DNA of 64,000 bases from Taklimakanibacter lacteus (GCA_003576695.1 QOZQ01000012.1:62001-126000), one strand, 5' to 3'. Shown: positions 54,514 through 63,848, counted from the first letter of the stretch. Notes: generated from the letters alone by a model not told the origin. Numbers and translations: made by a program.

Positions 54514-55497
54514 ATGCCGGTCTGGATCGTGTCGACGGCGAAGACCGGTCATCTCAATCAGTGCCGCGCTCTGGCGGCGGAGCTCGGAAAAGACCCGGCC
54601 AGGATCATCGCCATTCCGGGACCGTCGGGCGCCGATGGATTTGCGCGCCGGCTCATCGGCCGTCTGCTGGATCCCGTCCGCACCGGGCTGGCGCTCCTCA
54701 GCCACCCCTTGCCGAAGGACACGCTGGTGATCGCGAGCGGCCGCGCCAGCGAAGGCGTTTGCGTGGTCTGGCGGATGCTCCTCGGGCGCCGGTTCTTTGT
54801 GGTCTATGTGGGCGTTCCGAAGACGGATTCAGCGCTCGCGGATGTCCTGGTGCATGGCGATCACAGGATCTCAGGCCTCGACAAGCCGGGCATACATGTT
54901 CCCACCCGGGGCGCCATGGTCACCGAGCCGGCGCGTTCCCACACCGCGTCTGAACCGGGCAAGGTCAGGAACATTCTTGTCCTGATCGGGGGCAAGAACC
55001 TTACCTATGACTATGACGGGCCGAAATTCCGGGGATTCATCAACCAGCTGGCAAAGCTTGCCGAAGACAAGACACTTGCGTTGCGACTGGCTGTTTCGCG
55101 GCGTACGCAGCCTGCCACCTATGACCTGATCAGCTCGGTGCTCAAAGGAAGCGGCATTGCCATCATCGAGCTTGCCGACCGGGAGGGGTTCGCCGCAGCA
55201 CGCCGGACCGCCGATACCTTCATCGTCTGCCCGGACTCGATCACCATGATTTCCGAATGCTGTGCCGAAGCCGTGCCAACCTTCATTCCCGACATCGACG
55301 TCAAAAGACCGTCCACCGAAAATCTGCGTTTCGTCGCCAAGGTGCTGGCTGAAAGGCATGCCCTGTCCTTCACCGCTCCGCTTCCGCTGGCGCAAACCGT
55401 CAGGATCGAGAACCAGGCGCGGCGCGCCGCCGCCGCCGTGCGCGACCACATCAAGGCATGGCGCAGCACGCCGGTCGGAAGCGAGCGCGTGACATGA
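54514..55497 (+). CDS. ELM1/GtrOC1-family protein, second copy
   Basis: A 327-residue protein from ATG 54514 (PVWIVSTAKTGHLNQCRALAAEL). It shares the ELM1 layout with 49725: a start motif with Gly-x2-NQ, a central VLIGGKNLTYDYD, and the terminal TFIVCPDSITMISECCAEAVPTFIPDID. Its stop overlaps the GT2 start (ATGA), so it is coupled to a glycosyltransferase. Probably a GT-B-like sugar transferase. Confidence 0.82.
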   Translation: MPVWIVSTAKTGHLNQCRALAAELGKDPARIIAIPGPSGADGFARRLIGRLLDPVRTGLALLSHPLPKDTLVIASGRASEGVCVVWRMLLGRRFFVVYVGVPKTDSALADVLVHGDHRISGLDKPGIHVPTRGAMVTEPARSHTASEPGKVRNILVLIGGKNLTYDYDGPKFRGFINQLAKLAEDKTLALRLAVSRRTQPATYDLISSVLKGSGIAIIELADREGFAAARRTADTFIVCPDSITMISECCAEAVPTFIPDIDVKRPSTENLRFVAKVLAERHALSFTAPLPLAQTVRIENQARRAAAAVRDHIKAWRSTPVGSERVT

Positions 55498-56387
55498 GCG
55501 CCGCCATCGCGATCGTGATGCCGGTCTATAACCGCGAGGCTTCGGTTGACGGGGCGATCAGGAGCGTGCTCGCCCAGAGCTTCGGCGATTTCGAGTTCCT
55601 GATCGTCGACGACGGATCGACGGACCGAACCGAGGCCGTCATTGCCGAATTCGCCGACAAGCGCATCCGCTATCTGAGACAGCCGAAAAACCAGGGCGGC
55701 AATGCCGCACGCAATCGCGGCGTGCGCGAGGCCGGGAGCCCGATCGTCTGCTTCATCGACAGCGACGATCAGTTCCTGCCGCACAAGCTCGATTTCGTGG
55801 TCGATTATTTCGGGCGGAATCCCGATGTCGATGTCCTGATCGACAGTTTCGAGCTCGTCTATCCGCCGGAGAAGAACAAGGCCAAGGTCCTGCGCAGGAA
55901 CCCGGTGCTGCAGAGCAGCGCCGATGTCGAGCGGGCTATCTTCAGCCGCACGATCTTCAAGGCCACGCCGGCGGTGAGCGCGCGGCGGAGCGCGCTGATC
56001 GCGGCCGGGCTGTTCGACGAGACGCTCAAGCGCCGGCAGGATATGGACATGGTGCTGCGCCTCGCCAGGACGGCGCGCTGCGCCACGACCGACCAGGTCC
56101 TATGGGTCAAGCACTGGAGCCCCGAGTCCATTTCGGCCAAGCAGCACACCTTCATGGATGCGATGCTCGAAATGTGCCGGCGGCATCCCGACTATCTCGT
56201 GCGGCCGGAATACCGGATCGGCCTGGCGCGCGACCTCGCCCGCCACTTCGTGCGGCTGTTCGCCAAGGGGCAGTTCACGACCGCGGTCCGCGACGGGCGG
56301 CGCTTCATCGGTCTGCATGGCGGCCTGGCCTTCATGAAGCTGGTCATGCTGGGAACCGGCGAAATGCTGCGCCGTGCCATGAAATGA
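55494..56387 (+). CDS. Glycosyltransferase family 2
   Basis: A 297-residue GT-A fold enzyme. VMPVYNREASVDGAIRSVLAQSF, IVDDGSTDRTE and the DxD-type FIDSDDQFLPHKL are diagnostic. Later RRQDMDMVLRLAR supplies the catalytic base region. ATG 55494 is favoured for the 4-bp overlap with the ELM1 gene. It adds a sugar to a surface glycan; donor and acceptor are unknown. Confidence 0.92.
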   Translation: MSAAIAIVMPVYNREASVDGAIRSVLAQSFGDFEFLIVDDGSTDRTEAVIAEFADKRIRYLRQPKNQGGNAARNRGVREAGSPIVCFIDSDDQFLPHKLDFVVDYFGRNPDVDVLIDSFELVYPPEKNKAKVLRRNPVLQSSADVERAIFSRTIFKATPAVSARRSALIAAGLFDETLKRRQDMDMVLRLARTARCATTDQVLWVKHWSPESISAKQHTFMDAMLEMCRRHPDYLVRPEYRIGLARDLARHFVRLFAKGQFTTAVRDGRRFIGLHGGLAFMKLVMLGTGEMLRRAMK

Positions 56388-56402
56388 CCGCCCGGCGGTC
56401 CA

Positions 56403-56505
56403 ATAGAGCGCCGGACGTTCTAATCGAATCGCCTCGGCGCTCTATCTCTTTGATTTGCGCATCGGATTATCCGAAAACCGCTTCGCATGGCCGGGTCAAG
56501 CCCGG
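56403..56505. repeat. AGAGCG/CGCTCT palindromic intergenic repeat, copy 2
   Basis: TAGAGCGCCGGACGTTCTAAT through CGGCGCTCTATCTCTTTGATTT, followed by TCGGATTATCCGAAAACCG, a second small palindrome. Related to 44424-44473. It sits between convergent GT2 genes and may end transcription from both sides. Confidence 0.6.
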
Positions 56506-56529
56506 CCACAAGCTTTTCGGTCCGATGCT

Positions 56530-57543
56530 CTATCCCGCTATTGCGGGGCGATTGCCGGGTGTCTCGGGCAGGGGGCCATAGGAGCGGGTGAGGGAGCTCC
56601 AGATCTCGCCGACGAGCATTGTCGTGAAGAAGGCGAAGGAAATCACCATCGCGAACGGACGCTGCCATACGGGCAGACCCACTTCGCTTCCCTTGGTCCA
56701 GATGCGCCGCCATGAGCGGCTGAGCTTGCTGAGCCAGAAATAGAAGGAATAGCCGAAACGGCCGATCCGCGACTTCGTTACGGTGTGATAGGCCTGGAAA
56801 TCGCGGTCGAGCCCGGTGGTCCAGGCGCGCCAGGCGAGGAACGCGCCGCCCGGATGCGGCGCATGGATGGTCATGGCCTCGGCGGTGCGCACCCATTTGA
56901 TGCCGCGCTTTTCGATGTCGCGCAGCCAGAAGCCGCACTGCTTCTTGAAGGCGCCCTCGAGCTCGGGGAATGGATTCTGGCGGAAGAATTCGGTGCGGAA
57001 GGCGCAGTTATTGGCGTGGATCTTGTGGCGCTTGACGGTCTCGGCGCGCTCGCTCGGCAGATTGAATATCCATGACAGCGCCATGGTCCTGGACAGGAGA
57101 TCCTCATGGCCCAGCACGGTGAAGCCGCCGACCGCCATGACGTCCTTGTCGGCGAAGGGCTTGAGCAGGCCTTCGAGCCAGCCGGGCTGCGGGCCGGCAT
57201 CGCTGTCGAGCATGACGACGAGCGGCGTCCTGGTGCGGGCGACGCCGTGGTTCTTGAGCTTGTAATAAGTGAGGCCAGGGGTGGCGACCAGCTCGACATC
57301 GGCGAGGTCCTTGAGGCGCGGGGCAACCTGGTCGATCACGCCCCGGATCGTCTCTTCCTTCACCGCGCCCTCGTCATAGAGATACATGACCCGCGGTTTC
57401 GCCGACATGCGATTGTGGTTGCGCTCGAGCTCCGACTGGAACGACGACATGGCGCGCTTGGCCCAATGGTCCTCGACATCGATGGCATTTTCCCATTCGA
57501 TCACAATCGTGATGGGCGGAAACATGGTGTCTTTCTCAGTCAT
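56530..57543 (-). CDS. Glycosyltransferase family 2 with C-terminal membrane segment
   Basis: A 337-residue GT2 enzyme. The first ~70 residues are unusual (ITIVIEWENAIDVEDHWAKRAMSSFQSELE); the core has TPLVVMLDSDAGPQPGWLEGLL (DSD metal site), NCAFRTEFF and WLRDIEKRG. A hydrophobic helix near the C-terminus (MVISFAFFTTMLVGEIWSSL) anchors it. ATG 57525 is an alternative start. 57544-57734 has no gene. Confidence 0.88.
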   Translation of the reverse strand: MTEKDTMFPPITIVIEWENAIDVEDHWAKRAMSSFQSELERNHNRMSAKPRVMYLYDEGAVKEETIRGVIDQVAPRLKDLADVELVATPGLTYYKLKNHGVARTRTPLVVMLDSDAGPQPGWLEGLLKPFADKDVMAVGGFTVLGHEDLLSRTMALSWIFNLPSERAETVKRHKIHANNCAFRTEFFRQNPFPELEGAFKKQCGFWLRDIEKRGIKWVRTAEAMTIHAPHPGGAFLAWRAWTTGLDRDFQAYHTVTKSRIGRFGYSFYFWLSKLSRSWRRIWTKGSEVGLPVWQRPFAMVISFAFFTTMLVGEIWSSLTRSYGPLPETPGNRPAIAG

Positions 57544-57734
57544 GAATGATCTCCTGCCGATGGACCAGACCCGCTGTCGGCCATGCGGCCGCGCTGGAAT
57601 AATGATGAACTCTGGCCAGCGTTGATTTGGCGCTAGGTCTAGAGCAATTCCCCCACCGGTTCAATCATGCCAATTGCAACCAATCTGGTCGCTTGCGTTC
57701 GAGAAAACAGGGCCTTACAAGCGCCCAGCCCCTC

Positions 57735-58997
57735 ATGCCCAAGGACATTTTCCTCATCACCCGTCCTTTCCTTCGCGCGCTCTTCTCGGCCGCCATTGCC
57801 GCCGCCGATCCGGCCTTGCGGGTTCCCCCCTTCCTTCCGGAAAGGCCGCGCGGGCGCACCATCGTGGTGGGGGCCGGCAAGGCCAGTGCCGCCATGGCGC
57901 TGGCGGTCGAAGAGCATTGGAAGGGCGATCTTTCGGGCCTCGTCATCACGCGCTACGGCCATGGCGCGCCCTGCAAAAGCATCGAGATCGTCGAAGCCTC
58001 GCATCCGGTGCCCGATGCCAATGGCCGGGATGCGGCCTTGCGTATGGGCAAGCTGGTGCAGGGGCTCACCGCGGATGATCTCGTTCTCTGCCTGATCTCG
58101 GGCGGAGGATCGGCGCTGCTGGCCGCGCCGGCGCCCGGGCTCACGCTCGAAGACAAGCAGAATGTGAACCGCCAGCTTCTCGCCTGCGGTGCGCCGATCG
58201 CGGAAATGAACTGCGTGCGCAAGCACCTCTCGGCGCTCAAGGGCGGCCGGCTCGCGGCGGCGGCGTGTCCGGCGCAGGTCGTCTCGCTCATCATCTCGGA
58301 TGTCCCGGGCGATGATCCGGCGGTGGTCGCCTCGGGCCCGACTGTTCCCGATCCCTCGACGCGCGGAGAGGCGCTCGCCATCCTGCGCAAATACAGGTTC
58401 GACCTGCCGGCGCATGTATGGGCCTTTCTCGGGCGGCCCGAGGCCGAGACACCCAAGCCCGGCGATCCCCGCTTCGCCAGGGTTACGACGCGGATGATCG
58501 CTGCTCCCGCCCAATCGCTTGCCGCGGCAGCGAAGCTTGCGAAAGATGCGGGCTACCAGGTGATCGATCTCGGCGACCGTATCGAAGGGGAAGCACGCGA
58601 GGTGGCGCGCATTCAAGCCGACCAGGCGCTCGCCACCAAGGGACCCGCCATCATCCTGTCGGGCGGCGAGACGACCGTGACGATCAAGGGCAAAGGCCGC
58701 GGCGGGCGCAATGCCGAATTCGCCCTGGCGCTGGCCATAGCGCTCGGCGGCAAAGCCCATATCGCGGCGATCGCCGGCGATACGGACGGCATTGACGGAT
58801 CGGAAGACAATGCCGGCGCGCTGGTCGCGCCCGATACGCTCGCCCGCGCCCGCGCAAAGGGGCTGGATGCGAAGGCCTATCTTGCCAATAACGACGCCTA
58901 TAGCTTCTTCGCGGCGCTCGATGACCTCGTCGTCACCGGACCGACCCGCACCAATGTCAATGATTTCCGCGCCATTCTTGTCGAAAAGTTAAGCTGA
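57735..58997 (+). CDS. Glycerate 2-kinase (type 2, DUF4147/MOFRL)
   Basis: A 420-residue enzyme that phosphorylates D-glycerate to 2-phosphoglycerate; older annotations call the family hydroxypyruvate reductase TtuD. ATG 57735 matches the family N-terminus. The DUF4147 domain (VVGAGKASAAMALAVEE; CLISGGGSALLAAPAPGLTLEDK; VRKHLSALKGGRLA; IISDVPGDDP) is followed by MOFRL (LSGGETTVTIKGKGRGGRNAEFALA; AGDTDGIDG). All are intact. With GlcF and malate synthase nearby it fits glycolate/glyoxylate assimilation. Confidence 0.92.
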   Translation: MPKDIFLITRPFLRALFSAAIAAADPALRVPPFLPERPRGRTIVVGAGKASAAMALAVEEHWKGDLSGLVITRYGHGAPCKSIEIVEASHPVPDANGRDAALRMGKLVQGLTADDLVLCLISGGGSALLAAPAPGLTLEDKQNVNRQLLACGAPIAEMNCVRKHLSALKGGRLAAAACPAQVVSLIISDVPGDDPAVVASGPTVPDPSTRGEALAILRKYRFDLPAHVWAFLGRPEAETPKPGDPRFARVTTRMIAAPAQSLAAAAKLAKDAGYQVIDLGDRIEGEAREVARIQADQALATKGPAIILSGGETTVTIKGKGRGGRNAEFALALAIALGGKAHIAAIAGDTDGIDGSEDNAGALVAPDTLARARAKGLDAKAYLANNDAYSFFAALDDLVVTGPTRTNVNDFRAILVEKLS

Positions 58998-59030
58998 TGC
59001 CGCGCCGGACTACGGCTAATAAGCTGCCGG

Positions 59031-59489
59031 ATGTCACACCGTCATCGTTTCATGTGCTGGCCGGCGGGCTTGCTTCTGGCCTGTCTTCCTGTCGCTGAGA
59101 GCGCTTTCGCATACGGCCTGGACCAGGAGCCGATCGCCCAGGTCTGGGTCTCTCCAAAGTCCATAGGCACCATCAAGAGCTGCATCGTCAAAGCGCTCGA
59201 TGACAGCCGGCGCACCTATTCGAAGATATCGCCCAGCGTCAGACATGTGGCCAAGATCGTCGCGCCCAATTCGGTCGACATTCGTCCGGTGAAAGAGCAG
59301 GCGCTGGTGGATGTGAACTATCACGTCCGCCTCGAGAAGATTCACGAACAGATAACCCGGATTGCGCTCTACTCATCGGACCCGGGCGCCAAGGAGCAGT
59401 CACCCGGTTCCGACCCGAAGAAAAAGCCCTCGATATCCACCGGTCGGGATGTTGCCCAGGCCGTCGCGAGTTGCAGCCCGCCGCGGTGA
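59031..59489 (+). CDS. Secreted hypothetical protein
   Basis: A 152-residue protein with a Sec signal (WPAGLLLACLPVAESAFA). The mature part carries a short alpha/beta domain (IGTIKSCIVKALDDSRRTYSKI) and a disordered Lys/Ser/Pro-rich tail. No family recognised. It starts 33 bp after the glycerate kinase stop and may be co-transcribed. Confidence 0.6.
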   Translation: MSHRHRFMCWPAGLLLACLPVAESAFAYGLDQEPIAQVWVSPKSIGTIKSCIVKALDDSRRTYSKISPSVRHVAKIVAPNSVDIRPVKEQALVDVNYHVRLEKIHEQITRIALYSSDPGAKEQSPGSDPKKKPSISTGRDVAQAVASCSPPR

Positions 59490-59509
59490 GATCGCGCGCG
59501 ACCGCAGCG

Positions 59510-59550
59510 CTTGACATTGCGGGCCAAATGCCGGGATTGGGAATATCAAG
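59510..59550 (+). promoter_or_regulatory. Conserved leader element, copy 2
   Basis: CTTGACATTGCGGGCCAAAT, then GATTGGGAATATCAAG, closely related to 39149-39193 before the terminase genes. It lies about 200 bp before the endolysin-like gene. TTGACA is a good -35 candidate. 59551-59748 shows only short hairpins (TTGCG/CGCAA near 59567) and no gene. Confidence 0.45.
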
Positions 59551-59748
59551 ACTGGAATTGCGCCCGCAAATCTGAAGCGGCTTGGCCCGGTCGAGCCAAC
59601 TATGTTCGGCTGCCGATCTTCATTCCAGTCGCTCCCTTGCGAACAGCACTACCGCCATCCTTGAGATCGCGAGAAGCCTGAAGCTGGGCGAGCGCACTTT
59701 GCCCTCCATTAAACACCCTCCATTCAACCCTACAAAGGATCAGCCAAA

Positions 59749-60417
59749 ATGGTTCTCGATCGTCGAATAACTCATCAAATCGTGCAGGCCATGCTACGTG
59801 CGAAAACAGGAGAAGCTGCAAATCAGCCGCCGGAACTCGTGCCGACACCTCGTCCCCATCCATTTCGTGATCCGGCAAGGTTCTCCTATACCGGCGAGCT
59901 TGCCGACATGGCGAAAGCCAGCGGTGTTCCTGCGTATGATCAGCTTGCCGCCAAAGTTGCGCCCAGCACCTTATCGCGATTGGCCAATCTGCAGACCGCC
60001 TATGGCCGGCCGCTACAAGTCAATGCCGCTTACAGTGACCCGAACAAAAAGAGACACAAACCGGACGGTGCGCATCCCAAGGGCAAGGCGTTTGATCTCA
60101 ATATATATCCGGCAACAGATGCAGAAAGAGCGCGTGCCATCGAACTTGCAACACAAATGGGCTTTGGTGGAACTGGGACCTATCAGGGCCCGGAGGATAC
60201 AAAGAAGGGGTTCAATGACCCGAGAGTTCACATCGATGTCATGAGATCGCGCACATGGGGGCATGATGGGACTTCTAAGACCACGCCCGCATGGCATCGT
60301 GCAGCAGTGGCGCGTGGTCTGGCCGCGGGTGAGCCGGATATGGAAGCGATTGCTGCAGAAGTCGCTAAAGGATACCCGATCTTTGGCCCCTCGCGCAGAC
60401 GACTCCGGGAACCGTGA
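59749..60417 (+). CDS. M15-like D-Ala-D-Ala/L-Ala-D-Glu peptidase, endolysin-like
   Basis: A 222-residue protein with no signal peptide, as in phage endolysins. The zinc-site pattern of M15/VanY-like peptidases is seen: H109 and D116 in GAHPKGKAFDLNI and H161 in PRVHIDV. The N-terminal ~60 residues are a linker with a Pro-rich stretch. Preceded by the same leader element as the orphan terminase genes, so it may be another prophage remnant. Confidence 0.75.
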   Translation: MVLDRRITHQIVQAMLRAKTGEAANQPPELVPTPRPHPFRDPARFSYTGELADMAKASGVPAYDQLAAKVAPSTLSRLANLQTAYGRPLQVNAAYSDPNKKRHKPDGAHPKGKAFDLNIYPATDAERARAIELATQMGFGGTGTYQGPEDTKKGFNDPRVHIDVMRSRTWGHDGTSKTTPAWHRAAVARGLAAGEPDMEAIAAEVAKGYPIFGPSRRRLREP

Positions 60418-60446
60418 GTCCGCAGCAAGCCTTGAGACGCTGCGTT

Positions 60447-60833
60447 TTACTCTTCGCAGGGCCAGAAAGCGCGGTCCGCGAACAAGATAACCGTAGTCTC
60501 GCCGATCTTTGCTTCAGCCAAATTAGCTCCCGCTTCGCCGGTTAGCGTGTAAGACCCGGAATCAGGGTGGAAATCGAAAGTGATGCTGTCCTCGTCCGGC
60601 TCGGGATGCGAAAAGACTTCCGTCTTGTCGCCAACGGTGAGCGTCACCTTCGGGGAGCCAAAGGGAATTTCCGACTTATCACCTTCCTCGAGAAACATTG
60701 ACTTCGTATTGCTCAGGACGATTCTCGCCGGCTTCTCAAATCCGTTCGAACAATAGGGAATATTATCGGGGGAGAGCGCCAGTACGCTCGCTGTGCCATA
60801 GACGAAAGCTGCTAAGGTTAAAGCTATCCGCAT
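60447..60833 (-). CDS. Secreted hypothetical protein
   Basis: A 128-residue protein with a signal peptide (LTLAAFVYGTASVLA) and a beta-rich mature domain with Cys near both ends (IPYCSNG, FWPCEE), probably disulfide-bonded. Family unknown. Convergent with the endolysin-like gene. A periplasmic guard against that enzyme is conceivable but unsupported. Confidence 0.6.
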   Translation of the reverse strand: MRIALTLAAFVYGTASVLALSPDNIPYCSNGFEKPARIVLSNTKSMFLEEGDKSEIPFGSPKVTLTVGDKTEVFSHPEPDEDSITFDFHPDSGSYTLTGEAGANLAEAKIGETTVILFADRAFWPCEE

Positions 60834-60922
60834 AACGTTTTTCCTCCCAGGCTTATGCGCTGTTTCGATTATCCACTAGACGAAGTCACCGCCAACTTCC
60901 GTCGCGGCGATGTAGGAATGGG

Positions 60923-62515
60923 TCATACGATCTTCCGGTAAGCCGGCAAGGTCAGGAAAGTCTCAAAATGGGGTGACGTCGACATCTTGCGGAAGATGTC
61001 GACCGCCTCGCGGAAGCGGCCTTTTTTGTAGGCCTCGGCCCCCACTTCTCCGGCGACGCGCTCCATTTCCTCCTTGAGGCATTTCTCGAAGAAGGGCTTC
61101 GTCACCTTCTGGCCGCCTTCCAGCCTGGCGCCGAATTTGAGCCACTGCCAGATCTGCGAGCGCGAGATCTCGGCGGTCGCGGCATCCTCCATCAGATTGT
61201 AGATCGGCACGGCGCCGCGGCCCCTGAGCCAGGCCTCGATATATTGCACGCCGACGCGGATATTCTCGCGGAAGCCCGCTTCGGTCTTTGTGCCTTCATG
61301 GACCTGGAGCAGGTCCTTCTGCCCGACATTGACGTCCTCGCGCTTGGCATAGAGCTGGTTCTGGGTCGGCATCAGGGCATCGAAGATCTCGCGCGCCACG
61401 GGCACGAGGTCGGGGTGCGCCACCCAGGTGCCGTCATGGCCGTTCTTGGCCTCGCGCTCCTTGTCGGCGCGCACCTTGTCGAAGGCCAGCCGATTGGCTT
61501 CCTCATCCTTGCGGTTGGGAATCTGCGCCGCCATGCCGCCCATGGCGAAGGCGCGGCGCTTGTGACAGGTCTGGATGAGAAGGGCCGAATAATTGGCGAG
61601 GAAGGCCTTCGACATCACCACCTGGGCGCGATCGGGCAGCACGAAGCGCTTGTTGCTGGCGAAGGTCTTGATGAAGGAGAAGATATAGTCCCAGCGGCCG
61701 CAATTGAGGCCGACAATGTGGTCGCGCAATTCGAACAGAATCTCGTCCATCTCGAAAGCGGCCGGCAAGGTCTCGATGAGGACGGTCGCCTTGATGGTGC
61801 CGAGGGGAAGCGACAGCTCGCTCTGCGCCTGGATGAAGACATCGTTCCACAGACGCGCCTCGCGATGGCCCTCCATCTTGGGCAAATAGAAATAGGGGCC
61901 CGATCTGGCGGCAAGGGCGGCCTTGGCATTGTGGAAAAAATAGAGGCCGAAATCGAACAGGGCGCCCGATACGGGGGCGCCGTCGACCTGCATATGCTCC
62001 TCGAGGAGGTGCCAGCCGCGCGGGCGCACCAGCAATACAGCCGGCTTCTTGCCGAGCCTGTAGGCCTTGCCGCTGGCCGGATCGGTGAAATCGAGCTGGC
62101 TCGACCAGCGGTCCATCAGGTTGATCTGGCCCTGGATCATGTTGTCCCAGGTGGGGGAGTTCGAATCCTCGAAATCGGTCATGAAGACCTTGGCGCCGGA
62201 ATTGAGCGCGTTGATCACCATCTTGCGGTCGGTCGGACCGGTGATCTCGACCCGCCGGTCCTGGAGGTCGGCCGGGATCGGCGCCACCGTCCATTTGCCT
62301 TCGCGCACGGAGCGGGTCTCGGGCAGGAAATCAGGCAGGGCGCCGTCATCGAAGAGCTTCTGGCGGTCGGCCCGCGCCTTGATCAGCGCCCGGCGGCGAT
62401 CCTCGAAGCTGCGGTGCAGCCGTGCAATGAAGCCCATGGCTTCGGGGGTGAGCACACGGTCAAAACCTGCCTTGCCCTTTTCGGTGACGGTCACACCCTT
62501 CGGGAATTTCGCCAT
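60923..62515 (-). CDS. aceB: Malate synthase A
   Basis: A 530-residue enzyme that condenses glyoxylate with acetyl-CoA to malate. The signature RDHIVGLNCGRWDYIFSFIKT is intact, with the catalytic-region VFMTDFEDSNSPTWDN and the C-terminal MEDAATAEISRSQIWQW. Length is normal for the A isoform. It starts 6 bp after the glcF stop, so the two are one operon turning glycolate into malate. Confidence 0.96.
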   Translation of the reverse strand: MAKFPKGVTVTEKGKAGFDRVLTPEAMGFIARLHRSFEDRRRALIKARADRQKLFDDGALPDFLPETRSVREGKWTVAPIPADLQDRRVEITGPTDRKMVINALNSGAKVFMTDFEDSNSPTWDNMIQGQINLMDRWSSQLDFTDPASGKAYRLGKKPAVLLVRPRGWHLLEEHMQVDGAPVSGALFDFGLYFFHNAKAALAARSGPYFYLPKMEGHREARLWNDVFIQAQSELSLPLGTIKATVLIETLPAAFEMDEILFELRDHIVGLNCGRWDYIFSFIKTFASNKRFVLPDRAQVVMSKAFLANYSALLIQTCHKRRAFAMGGMAAQIPNRKDEEANRLAFDKVRADKEREAKNGHDGTWVAHPDLVPVAREIFDALMPTQNQLYAKREDVNVGQKDLLQVHEGTKTEAGFRENIRVGVQYIEAWLRGRGAVPIYNLMEDAATAEISRSQIWQWLKFGARLEGGQKVTKPFFEKCLKEEMERVAGEVGAEAYKKGRFREAVDIFRKMSTSPHFETFLTLPAYRKIV

Positions 62516-62521
62516 TAATAT

Positions 62522-63823
62522 CTATCCCTTAGCTGATTCTCTTAAGACCCTGGGTTCATAGCCCCCATAGGCCCAGTCAAGCAACTCCACCGTATGGAGG
62601 ATGGGAATGCGGGTTCCCTGGCCGATCTGGGTGATGCAGCCGATATTGCCGGTGGCAATGATGTCGGGCGCAACCGAGGCGATATTGGCGACCTTGCGGT
62701 CGCGCAATTTCGTCGCGATCTCGGGCTGCAGGATATTGTAGGTGCCGGCCGAGCCGCAGCAGAGATGGCCTTCCGGAATATCGGCAACGTCGAAGCCCGC
62801 TTGCTGGAGCAGGCGGCGCGGCTCCGCCTTGATCTTCTGGCCATGCTGCATGGAGCAGGCCGAATGATAGGCGACGCGCAGCGGCCTTGGCGGCGAAGCC
62901 TCGGGAAGGCCGATCTCGCTCAGGAACTCGGTGACGTCGCGCGTCATGGCCGAGATTGCCGCGGCCTTGCCGGCATAGGCCGGATCGAGCCTCAGCATAT
63001 GGCCATAGTCCTTGACGGTGGTGCCGCAGCCCGACGCGGTGATGATGACGCGCTCGACCCCGGCCTTCGTCCAGGCATCGACCATCCGCCTGGCGCGGGT
63101 GAGCGCATCGGCCTCCTTGCCCATGTGATGGGTCAGCGAGCCGCAGCAGGCCTCGCCCTTCGTCACCACGACCTCGATGCCGTTGCGATTCATGAGACGG
63201 ATGGCGGCCGCATTGATGGCGGGATCGAGGACGCTCTGGACGCAGCCCCGCAACAGCGCCACCCGCATGCGCGTCTCACCGTCCGCCGGATAGGTGCCGG
63301 CCTGGCCGATCACCTCGGGCGGCGGCGTTTCCCTGGGCGTCAGCGCGAACAGGGCCGAAAGACGCTTGTCGCCCAGCTTTTCGATGAACGGCATAAGCGG
63401 CCGCACAAGCGATGACAGGATCAAGGCGGTCTTGAACAGGCCCGGGCGCGGCATCAGGAAAGCGAGGAAGCCGCGCAGCAGGCGCTCGGCGAGCGGGCGC
63501 CTGTAGGTCTTCTCGACATGGACGCGGGCGTCGTCGATCAGATGCATATAGTGGACGCCCGAGGGGCAGGTCGTCATGCAGGAGAGGCAGGACAGGCAGC
63601 GGTCGATATGCTTCACGGTCGCGCGCGTCGCCGCCTCGCCGCGCTCCAGCATGTTCTTGATGAGATAGATGCGGCCGCGCGGGCTGTCTAGCTCATCGCC
63701 GAGCAGCACATAAGTGGGGCAGGTGGCGGTGCAGAAGCCGCAATGCACGCATTTGCGCAGGATCTGGTTGGCCGTGGCGATATGCGGGTCCTGCAGCTGC
63801 TCCGGGGTGAAGTTCGTCTGCAT
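62522..63823 (-). CDS. glcF: Glycolate oxidase iron-sulfur subunit GlcF
   Basis: A 433-residue subunit of glycolate dehydrogenase. Two 4Fe-4S clusters are bound by CVHCGFCTATCPT (residues about 25-37) and CLSCLSCMTTCPS (about 76-88). Two CCG domains follow (LRGCVQSVLD to EACCGSLTHHMG; AYHSACSMQHG to EGHLCCGSAGTYNI). glcD and glcE normally precede it and would lie beyond the right edge. First visible gene of the glcF-aceB operon. Confidence 0.95.
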   Translation of the reverse strand: MQTNFTPEQLQDPHIATANQILRKCVHCGFCTATCPTYVLLGDELDSPRGRIYLIKNMLERGEAATRATVKHIDRCLSCLSCMTTCPSGVHYMHLIDDARVHVEKTYRRPLAERLLRGFLAFLMPRPGLFKTALILSSLVRPLMPFIEKLGDKRLSALFALTPRETPPPEVIGQAGTYPADGETRMRVALLRGCVQSVLDPAINAAAIRLMNRNGIEVVVTKGEACCGSLTHHMGKEADALTRARRMVDAWTKAGVERVIITASGCGTTVKDYGHMLRLDPAYAGKAAAISAMTRDVTEFLSEIGLPEASPPRPLRVAYHSACSMQHGQKIKAEPRRLLQQAGFDVADIPEGHLCCGSAGTYNILQPEIATKLRDRKVANIASVAPDIIATGNIGCITQIGQGTRIPILHTVELLDWAYGGYEPRVLRESAKG

Positions 63824-63848
63824 CGCTATGGGGCTTCCGCGTTGCGTT

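Noticed and set aside
61244-62518. 424-codon plus-strand frame opposite aceB
   Set aside because: Shadow of a highly conserved malate synthase gene.
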